Below are positions 7,878-13,305 of a stretch of DNA of 13,305 bases, piece after piece. The translations under genes were made by a program, and so were the position numbers. Each line of letters opens with the position of its first letter. Within the stretch, counting starts at the first letter, position 1. Under the pieces are notes generated by a model. The model made no database searches and was not told where the DNA came from. It worked only from the letters and a program-made list of their open reading frames with translations. Source of the DNA: an uncultured Alphaproteobacteria bacterium (lineage in GTDB: Bacteria; Pseudomonadota; Alphaproteobacteria; Caulobacterales; Caulobacteraceae); assembly GCA_903933475.1 (NCBI GenBank), contig CAIZKE010000231.1, forward strand, positions 1 to 13,305, written 5' to 3'.

Positions 7878-9178
7878 TAGTCTTCGAAGACCGTCCGCCC
7901 GGCGACGAAGGTTCGCCGCACGACCCCCTGTAGCCTGCGCCCGTCGAACGGGGTGTTCCGGGACCTCGACCTCAGTCTGTCCGGGTCAACGACCAGGGGG
8001 GCGTCGAGGTCGCAGAGCACGAGGTCCGCCGGAGCGCCCCTGGCGAGTCGGCCTGATTTCAGTCCCAGGAGGTCGGCGGGCCGGACGGTGACCGCGGCGA
8101 TCAGGTCGATCAGGGGAATCCGGCCCTCATGGTGGAAGGCCAGCAGGGCCGGCAGGAGGGTCTGGAGGCCCACCGCGCCCGGTGTGGCCTCCGCGTAGGG
8201 CAGGCGCTTGTCCTCGGGAGGTGCGGGGGCATGGGCTGAAACCACCACGTCGATCAATCCGGTCGCCAGGGCCTCGATCACCGCCTGGCGGTCATCCTCG
8301 CCGCGGACGGGAGGATCGAACTTCAGGAAGGTGCGATAGTCGCCGATGTCGATTTCGTTGAAGGTCAGGTGGTTGATCGAGGTCGAGGCGAAGACCGGCA
8401 GGCCGCGCCGCTTGCCGCGCTCCAGGGACTCCAGGGCGCAGGCGGTGGTGACCTGGTCGGCAAGCAGGCGGGCGCCGGTCATCTCGACGAGCGCCAGGTC
8501 GCGCTCGAGCATGATCTTCTCGGCCTCGGGCGGGGCGCTGGGCAGGCCCATCCGGCCGGCGAACTCCCCCGACGTCGCGGCGGCCCCTTCGCTCAGCCAG
8601 GGATCTGCGGGCCGGTGGGCGACCAGCATGCCGAAGCTCCGGGCGTAGTCCAGGACCCGGCGCATGACCTTGGAATTCAGGATCGGCCGGTCAGCGTCGG
8701 TGATGTAGACGCAGCCAGCCTCGGCCATGAGGCCGATCTCGGCCATCCGCTCGCCCAGGCAGCCCTGGGTCGCGGCCCCGGCGGGCAGGACGTTGACCAG
8801 GCTGGAGTCCCGCGCCCGGCGGCGGATGAAGTCCACGACCGAGGCTTCGTCGATCACGGGGTCGGTGTCGGGCTGGACGACGAAGGTGGTCACCCCGCCC
8901 GCCGCCGCAGCCTCCGCCGCGGAACGCAGGGTCTCGCGGGTCTCGAATCCGGGTTCGCCGGTCTTGACCCTGAGGTCGACGAGGCCAGGGATCAGGAGGG
9001 TGCCCCCGGCGTCGAGGGTCTCGTAATCGGCCCCCACGGCACCGGGGTCCGAGCCTGTGACGACCGCCTCGATGACGCCGTCCCTGACGAAGAGGGCCCC
9101 GCGGGCGTCCAGGCGCGAAGCCGGATCGACGATCCTGGCGTTGAGTATGGCCAGGGGACGGTCGGGGGCGGGGCTCAC
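7877..9178 (-). CDS. pyrC: Dihydroorotase-like PyrC' (PyrX), catalytically inactive partner of PyrB
   Basis: A 433-residue amidohydrolase-fold protein with type I dihydroorotase architecture but a ruined active site. The HxH metal motif of PGLVDxHxH is R70-V-K72. The usual HCED region is HRPA (188-191). The catalytic TDHAPH is SAHAPA (314-319), so the essential Asp is Ala. Proteins of this kind (Pseudomonas PyrC') do not hydrolyse dihydroorotate but form a dodecamer with PyrB that aspartate transcarbamoylase needs for stability and activity. PyrB is encoded one gene upstream, which fits. An active dihydroorotase should lie elsewhere in the genome. I chose GTG 9176-9178, which shares GTGA with the LOG stop and has GAGAGG 8 nt upstream. 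A GTG at 9197-9199 would add seven residues. Stop TAG at 7877-7879. Confidence 0.93.
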   Translation of the reverse strand: MSPAPDRPLAILNARIVDPASRLDARGALFVRDGVIEAVVTGSDPGAVGADYETLDAGGTLLIPGLVDLRVKTGEPGFETRETLRSAAEAAAAGGVTTFVVQPDTDPVIDEASVVDFIRRRARDSSLVNVLPAGAATQGCLGERMAEIGLMAEAGCVYITDADRPILNSKVMRRVLDYARSFGMLVAHRPADPWLSEGAAATSGEFAGRMGLPSAPPEAEKIMLERDLALVEMTGARLLADQVTTACALESLERGKRRGLPVFASTSINHLTFNEIDIGDYRTFLKFDPPVRGEDDRQAVIEALATGLIDVVVSAHAPAPPEDKRLPYAEATPGAVGLQTLLPALLAFHHEGRIPLIDLIAAVTVRPADLLGLKSGRLARGAPADLVLCDLDAPLVVDPDRLRSRSRNTPFDGRRLQGVVRRTFVAGRTVFED

Positions 9179-9756
9179 AGCTGGAACCTCTCGAGCCACT
9201 TCTCCTCGGCGGGCGCCTGGTAGGCGGCCAGGCCTTCGATGAGGGCCTGGGGATCCTCGCCGAAGATCAGCATGTCGCGATGTGACTCCCGCAGGAAGCC
9301 TTCGCCCACGGCATGGTCAAGAAAGGTCCGGAGGGGGTCGTAATAGCCCTCGACATTGAGGAAGGCCGCCGGCTTGGCGTGCAGGGCCAGCTGTCCCCAG
9401 GTCCAGATCTCGAAGACCTCTTCCAGGGTGCCCGCACCGCCCGGCAGGGCGATGAAGGCATCCGAGAGCTCGGCCATGCGCGCTTTCCGCTGGTGCATGG
9501 TCTCGACGATTTCCAGCCGCGTCAGGCCGGTGTGTTCCAGCTCCTTGCGGGCAAGGGGACGGGGCAGGACGCCGAAGACCTCGCCCCCGGCCGCCAGGGC
9601 CCCGTCGGCCGCCGCGCCCATGAGACCCACCTTGGAGCCTCCGTAGACCATGGCCAGTCCGGCCTCGGCCAGGATCCGGCCGGTGCGGGCTGCAGCTTCG
9701 GCGTAGACCGGCCGGTAGCCGGGGCTGGAGCCGCAGAAGATGCAGACGCTGCGCAT
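9175..9756 (-). CDS. LOG-family nucleoside 5'-monophosphate phosphoribohydrolase (TIGR00730)
   Basis: A 193-residue Lonely Guy/YvdD-type lysine decarboxylase-like protein. Characterised members cleave the N-glycosidic bond of nucleoside 5'-monophosphates (AMP, or cytokinin riboside monophosphates) to base and ribose 5-phosphate. The two signature motifs are intact: MHQRK (87-91) and PGGAGTLEE (105-113). The N-terminal VCIFCGSSPG and YGGSKVGLMG (38-47) form the nucleotide-binding Rossmann part. Length is typical. ATG overlaps the pyrB stop by one base (TGATG), with GGAG 8 nt upstream inside pyrB. Its own TGA overlaps the pyrC' start by four bases. It is therefore embedded between the genes for two subunits expected to assemble together, suggesting a nucleotide salvage or turnover role. 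Older databases call such proteins lysine decarboxylases, which is misleading. Confidence 0.93.
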   Translation of the reverse strand: MRSVCIFCGSSPGYRPVYAEAAARTGRILAEAGLAMVYGGSKVGLMGAAADGALAAGGEVFGVLPRPLARKELEHTGLTRLEIVETMHQRKARMAELSDAFIALPGGAGTLEEVFEIWTWGQLALHAKPAAFLNVEGYYDPLRTFLDHAVGEGFLRESHRDMLIFGEDPQALIEGLAAYQAPAEEKWLERFQL

Positions 9757-10733
9757 CAGGCGGTCTCCAGCCGGGCGGCCAGCGCGGCCAGCACGGCCAT
9801 TCGTGCCGCAACGCCCATCTCCACCTGGTCCTGGATCAGGGAGACGGTCAGGTCATCGGCGACATCGGAGTCAATCTCGACCCCGCGGTTCATGGGGCCG
9901 GGATGCATGACCTTCACGTGGTCAGCGGCAGCGCCCAGCTTCTCGCGGTCCAGGCCCCAGAAGCGGAAGTATTCCCGGGGGGAGGGCGCGAAGGCACCGT
10001 CCATGCGCTCCAGCTGCAGGCGCAGCATCATCACCACGTCGCAGCCGGCTATGCCCTGCCGCAGGTCATTGAAGACCTGGACCCCCCACCGGTCAGCCTT
10101 GGCCGGGATCAGGGTAGGTGGACCCACCAGCCGGACCTCGGCGCCCATCATCTGCAGGAGGCCGACGTTCGAGCGGGCCACCCGCGAGTGCAGGATATCG
10201 CCACAGATCGCGACCCTGAGGCCGGCGATGTATCCAAAGGCCCGCCGCATGGACAGGGCGTCCAAGAGCGCCTGGGTCGGATGCTCGTGCTGGCCGTCGC
10301 CGGCGTTGATCACCGAACAGGACACCTTCTGCGCCAGCAGGGAGGCCGCTCCGGAGGCACCATGCCGCACAACCAGGATGTCCGGACGCATGGCATTCAG
10401 GGTCACCGCCGTATCGATCAGGGTCTCGCCCTTGGCGATGGAGGACGAGCGGGGGCTCATGTTGATGGTATCGGCGCCCAGGCGCTTGGCCGCTAACTCG
10501 AAGGAGCTCTGCGTCCGCGTCGAGTTCTCGAAGAACAGGTTGATGAGGGTGCGACCCTTGAGCAGGTCGAGCTTCTTTGAGGTCTGCCGGTTCAACTCGA
10601 CGAAGCCCTCGGCCAGGTCGAGCAGTCCCGCCACATCGACGGGGTTCAGGTCCAGAACGGAAAGAAAATGCCGGCGGGGGAAGGGGAAGGTCCGACCCAG
10701 GACCTCGCTCAGACCTTGCACGGAGCCATTCAT
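9756..10733 (-). CDS. pyrB: Aspartate carbamoyltransferase catalytic subunit
   Basis: A 325-residue aspartate transcarbamoylase catalytic chain, condensing carbamoyl phosphate with L-aspartate in the committed step of pyrimidine synthesis in the cytoplasm. The carbamoyl-phosphate site FFENSTRTQSSFE, the HPTQALLDAL motif, GDILHSRVARSN and the aspartate-side MHPGPMNRGVEID are all present. Length fits the class that partners an inactive dihydroorotase rather than PyrI, and such a partner lies two genes downstream. ATG at 10731-10733 follows ruvX by 52 bp. No strong Shine-Dalgarno is seen. A weak CCTAAGAC (10750-10743) resembles the Caulobacter -10 GCTANAWC and could give a nearly leaderless transcript. 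The end overlaps the LOG start by one base. Confidence 0.97.
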   Translation of the reverse strand: MNGSVQGLSEVLGRTFPFPRRHFLSVLDLNPVDVAGLLDLAEGFVELNRQTSKKLDLLKGRTLINLFFENSTRTQSSFELAAKRLGADTINMSPRSSSIAKGETLIDTAVTLNAMRPDILVVRHGASGAASLLAQKVSCSVINAGDGQHEHPTQALLDALSMRRAFGYIAGLRVAICGDILHSRVARSNVGLLQMMGAEVRLVGPPTLIPAKADRWGVQVFNDLRQGIAGCDVVMMLRLQLERMDGAFAPSPREYFRFWGLDREKLGAAADHVKVMHPGPMNRGVEIDSDVADDLTVSLIQDQVEMGVAARMAVLAALAARLETA

Positions 10734-10785
10734 TAAAGCGCCGTCTTAGGGGGCTTTCCGGTCCAAGCCAAGGAAAAGCGCGGGT

Positions 10786-11256
10786 TCAGGCGCCGCGCAG
10801 TCGATCGAGGGCGGAATCCAGGATCCAGGCCGCCGCCGCGCGGTCGACGACGGCCGCGCGTTTGCCCCGGGAAAGGTCGGCTTCCTGGATCATCGTGCGC
10901 TGGACGGCGGCGGTGGAGAGCCGCTCGTCCTGGAAGGCGACCAGGAGGTCCGGGCGCAGGCGCAGGAGGTTCCGCCCAAGGGCCCGGCAGGACTGGCAGC
11001 GGGGCCCCTCCGTGCCGTCCATGTTCAGGGGCAGGCCGATCACCAGGGCCTTGGAGCCCCGTTCATCCATCAGCGCAAAAAGAGCGTTCGCGTCATCGGT
11101 GAACTTCGTCCGGCGGATCACCGAATGGGGGGTGGCCACCGTCCAGAGGGCATCGCAGAAGGCGACGCCCAGCGTCTTCTCACCCGCATCCACACCCGTA
11201 AGGGCGCCCTTCCGGGGGAGGGCGGACGGCAGGTCGTCGAGATTGAGGACAGGCAT
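10786..11256 (-). CDS. ruvX: YqgF/RuvX, RNase H-fold putative pre-16S rRNA nuclease
   Basis: A 156-residue YqgF-family protein with an RNase H-like fold related to RuvC. Members are annotated as Holliday junction resolvase-like, while in E. coli YqgF is linked to 5' end maturation of 16S rRNA. Conserved parts are GVDAGEKTLG (21-30, acidic D23), VIGLPLNMDG (72-81), DERLST (110-115) and a final acidic residue in VVDRAAAAWIL (D138), the expected catalytic set. ATG at 11254-11256 has AAGGA 5 nt upstream, and that Shine-Dalgarno overlaps the TAA of a small upstream ORF. It is the first recognised gene of the minus-strand run, followed 52 bp later by pyrB. Confidence 0.95.
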   Translation of the reverse strand: MPVLNLDDLPSALPRKGALTGVDAGEKTLGVAFCDALWTVATPHSVIRRTKFTDDANALFALMDERGSKALVIGLPLNMDGTEGPRCQSCRALGRNLLRLRPDLLVAFQDERLSTAAVQRTMIQEADLSRGKRAAVVDRAAAAWILDSALDRLRGA

Positions 11257-11264
11257 GGGCTTCC

Positions 11265-11345
11265 TTACGCCGGGGCGACGATCCCGCCAATCCGTGCGGC
11301 GAACCGCTCCACCGCCTCCGGGGCGCGAAACCGATCCTTCACCAC
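11265..11345 (-). CDS. possible 26-aa small protein or leader ORF before ruvX
   Basis: A 26-codon frame (GTG GTG AAG GAT...) ends with TAA at 11265-11267, eight bases before the ruvX ATG. The encoded peptide includes DRFRAPEAVERFAARIGG, which looks like a charged amphipathic helix rather than random sequence. 22 of 26 third positions are G or C. GGGAAGG lies about 9 nt before the first GTG. The TAA forms part of the TAAGGA that serves as ruvX Shine-Dalgarno, so ribosomes finishing this ORF could re-start on ruvX. The frame stays open upstream of the GTG but becomes non-coding-like. It could instead be the remnant 3' end of a lost gene. I recognise no family. Confidence 0.35.
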   Translation of the reverse strand: MVKDRFRAPEAVERFAARIGGIVAPA

Positions 11346-11676
11346 CCTGCCTAACCTTCCCGAAAGTAAAGGGCGGGTAGGCTGGTCGTGTGATGACAAT
11401 GACCCAGGATTACCCGGGCGTTCCCGTCCTATTGCGGTCCCGGAGCCCGGCTCCCGGCGGTGCGCTTGACCTGTCGACCGGCGTGGGTGGCCCGATTGCC
11501 CAGAAGTGCGTCAATTCCGGCGTCGACCGGGCCGTGCTTGGCGACCCTTCCGCCGCCGCTGCGCGTTCGGTCGCCTTGTGCGACGGGATGCGAGAAGACA
11601 GCCGGGGCCGCCATATCTGGCGCCCTATGGATCAGTCCGAACTGTCGGAGCGACTGGCTTCGCGCGGTGTCGGCTG
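11346..11676. other. 331-bp divergent intergenic region, no convincing gene
   Basis: This stretch separates the minus-strand block from the plus-strand exported genes and should hold outward promoters for both. -35-like sequences are TTGACC (plus, 11466-11471) and TTGACG (minus, 11514-11509), but neither has a good -10. GTCGACCGG is repeated directly at 11473-11481 and 11522-11530. A small hairpin, CGCCA-TATC-TGGCG, lies near 11608-11621. A 94-95 codon plus-strand frame (GTG 11390 or ATG 11393) ends with TGA at 11675-11677, overlapping the next ATG as TGATG. Its codon use is poorer than the neighbours (about three quarters GC-ending) and it has no clear Shine-Dalgarno, so I do not call it a gene. 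The region could equally hold a long 5' leader. Confidence 0.5.
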
Positions 11677-12693
11677 ATGCGCCACGTCCTGGCCAGCGCC
11701 CTGCTTGTCGCAGCCCTGACGGGCCTCGCCGCCCCGGCGCGAGCCGACCTTTCCCGGATGATCGCGGAAAGCCCGGACAGCACCGCCCGGAAGACGGATA
11801 TCGCGGTGGGAGAGCTGTTCGACCTCAGGCTCAAGGTCGGGGCCTTCCCCAGTGTCTGCACCTACACCCTCAAGGTCGCGGCACCTCAGGGGTCCGGGTT
11901 TGCTGACCAGGCGTTCCAGGTCGAGGTCGTCGACCAGTTCAACTACCGGTACAGGATGCCCAACGGCTGGGGAGGAGACTTCGCATTCACGGGCTTCGAC
12001 CCCCTGGTCTATGGCGTTCCCCTGATGGCACCGGGGCGCTTCGAGATCCAGGCTTCCAGCGCCGACCCCTCATGCCGGGTCAAGGCCGCACCCTTGTCGA
12101 TCAATGTCAGGCCGGACTACGGCCCCATGACCATCTCGATCTACGGCCGGCCCGGCCAGTCCCTGGTGCGACGCCTCGATGGCAGCTGGACGATCGCCCC
12201 CGGCGAGAAGCACCTCTGGATCTCCAAGAGGGCGGCGGCGGACCTCAAGCTGATGGCGGACAGCTATGTCCCTGACGCCTGGGGCCAGATTTTCCCGGCC
12301 GCATTCGCCAACGCTTGGTCGGGTGCGGGCGTAAAGCTCGGGGATGTTCGGGAACGGGACTGGGTCTCCGACAAAGAGCCGCCCCTCTCGGACGCCGGCG
12401 AGACCGACGATGGTCGCCTGCTGGTCCTCGCCCTCGGTCGGGAGGCCGCCTGGGTCGAGGAAGATGTCAAGGCTGGTCGGCTGGTGAAGGTGGTCGAGTT
12501 CAGTCCCGAGGTCATGATCCAGCCTCTCCGCGAAGGCGCCCGCCTGCTCGCCGAGGCCGAAAAGGCCCGGTCGACGAGGGCCGAAGCGAATCGCAGCCGA
12601 CTAGGCGACCCCGCGACCATCGTCGGCCTGAGGATCGGACCGCCCCCTGGCCAGGCTCGTCCAGCCTCCCAGCCACAGAGCTCGGTGAGGTAG
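11677..12693 (+). CDS. exported protein of unknown function
   Basis: A 338-residue protein that I do not recognise. It begins with a good Sec signal peptide (MRHVLASALLVAALTGLAAP, then ARA|D, likely cut after residue 23), so it should be periplasmic or secreted. The mature part has a beta-rich N-terminal half with only two cysteines, C61 and C133, placed to form a disulfide in an Ig-like or similar fold. A mixed region with several Trp (171, 181, 202, 214, 229, 259) follows, then a charged helical stretch (about 285-306) and a Pro/Gln/Ser tail. The frame is open further upstream to a GTG at 11506, but that stretch is Arg-rich nonsense and would bury the signal peptide, so ATG 11677 is preferred. 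The next gene starts 2 bp after this stop, so the two form an operon. No catalytic motif seen. Confidence 0.8.
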   Translation: MRHVLASALLVAALTGLAAPARADLSRMIAESPDSTARKTDIAVGELFDLRLKVGAFPSVCTYTLKVAAPQGSGFADQAFQVEVVDQFNYRYRMPNGWGGDFAFTGFDPLVYGVPLMAPGRFEIQASSADPSCRVKAAPLSINVRPDYGPMTISIYGRPGQSLVRRLDGSWTIAPGEKHLWISKRAAADLKLMADSYVPDAWGQIFPAAFANAWSGAGVKLGDVRERDWVSDKEPPLSDAGETDDGRLLVLALGREAAWVEEDVKAGRLVKVVEFSPEVMIQPLREGARLLAEAEKARSTRAEANRSRLGDPATIVGLRIGPPPGQARPASQPQSSVR

Positions 12694-12695
12694 TA

Positions 12696-13305
12696 ATGAA
12701 GGCCTTGTTCCCCCCTTCGAACCTGCGGCGCCTCCCGGTGATCCTCGCCGCCGCCCTGACGCTCGCGACGGGGGCCAATGCTGCGGAGACCGGGCGCGTC
12801 TGTGCGGTTCGGTCCGCAGATGCACTCCAGGCGGAACTCCTGTCCGTCTATCGCAGCGACGCCGATTTTTCTGCCTTTGCCGGCCTCTCATCCGGCAAGG
12901 GCTTCGATGAGATGTTCGACAGCGCTGACCTTCTCTTCGCCGCCATCCAGAGGGGCCGCTGCCAGGCGGTGGTCACCGACGGCGCCACGGCGGCGGCGCT
13001 CTCGGCAGCCCTCGGACGGGAGGGTCTTTCCCACGAGGCCCATGACCTCCGGGGACGTGAAGCGCTGATCGATACGCTCGTGAAGCAGCAGGGATTCTCC
13101 TCCCGTGCAGGGTTCGAGTTTGCGCGGAGCGTCACTCCGGCCCTGTCTACCGACGATGTCCGATACCTGGACCGCTACGGCGTCCGCGACGCCGGCGCCT
13201 TCAACGCCGGCCTGTCCCGGATGAAGGCCACCGGCTACTCCAGCCAGAGGACGACAAGCGCCCTCCTGGCCTTCCTCGACGATGAGAAGATCGGGGCCAC
13301 CTCCG
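12696..13305 (+). CDS. exported protein of unknown function, 3' end beyond window
   Basis: An open frame from ATG 12696 to the window edge gives at least 203 residues with no stop. GAGG lies 5 nt before the ATG, overlapping the end of the previous gene. A basic start (NLRRL) and hydrophobic run (PVILAAALTLATG) ending ANA|AE indicate a Sec signal peptide cut near residue 29. The mature part has two cysteines, C36 and C89, and is helical in appearance. The segment ADLLFAAIQRGRCQAVVTDG (77-96) faintly recalls the GRxDAVVTD turn of solute-binding protein folds (SBP_bac_3), but the rest does not clearly follow, so I assign no function. Its 2-bp spacing from the preceding exported protein suggests joint function in the cell envelope. 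Confidence 0.75.
   Translation, partial: MKALFPPSNLRRLPVILAAALTLATGANAAETGRVCAVRSADALQAELLSVYRSDADFSAFAGLSSGKGFDEMFDSADLLFAAIQRGRCQAVVTDGATAAALSAALGREGLSHEAHDLRGREALIDTLVKQQGFSSRAGFEFARSVTPALSTDDVRYLDRYGVRDAGAFNAGLSRMKATGYSSQRTTSALLAFLDDEKIGATS

Noticed and set aside
9313..10749. A 478-codon plus-strand frame opposite pyrB and the LOG gene
   Set aside because: It is fully antisense to two genes with intact family motifs. The product is Ser/Arg/Pro-rich without domains.
11506..11676. N-terminal extension of the exported protein from GTG 11506
   Set aside because: The added 57 residues are dominated by arginine and would place the signal peptide internally; the ATG at 11677 gives a textbook signal peptide.

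Overview
The window is a GC-rich, gene-dense stretch of bacterial chromosome. Codon choice, 1-4 nt stop/start overlaps (ATGA, GTGA, TGATG) and the gene order ruvX-pyrB-(LOG)-pyrC'-plsY-dprA-topA-rnr-NUDIX point to an alphaproteobacterium. From memory of synteny it is most like Caulobacterales (Caulobacter, Phenylobacterium, Brevundimonas). I see no tRNA, rRNA, CRISPR array, insertion sequence or phage gene.

Bases 96-11345 carry one long run of minus-strand genes, read right to left. First comes a possible 26-codon leader ORF, then ruvX (YqgF). Next is a pyrimidine block: pyrB, a LOG-family nucleotide phosphoribohydrolase, and a dihydroorotase-like protein that has lost its metal-binding and catalytic residues (the PyrC'/PyrX type that scaffolds aspartate transcarbamoylase). 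A 118-bp gap follows, holding an exact alphaproteobacterial LexA box (GTTC-N7-GTTC) laid over a TTGACG -35-like element. Then come plsY (phospholipid synthesis), dprA (RecA loader), topA (topoisomerase I), rnr (RNase R), a possible 21-codon hydrophobic ORF coupled to the rnr stop, and a NUDIX hydrolase of the split-box, NUDT19-like type. A strong hairpin plus T-run at 57-89 lies beyond the NUDIX stop. It points in the plus direction, so it mainly serves a gene off the left edge, with possible two-way use.

From about 11346 the organisation changes. A 331-bp stretch without a convincing gene separates the minus-strand block from two plus-strand genes. Both encode proteins with signal peptides that I cannot assign to a family. 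They sit 2 bp apart, each mature protein has exactly two cysteines in the part visible, and the second runs off the right edge. This is the least-understood part of the window.

Most of the window is housekeeping. The points most worth checking are the LexA box in front of plsY-dprA-topA-rnr, the LOG gene inserted between pyrB and its inactive dihydroorotase partner, the two micro-ORFs, and the uncharacterised exported pair.
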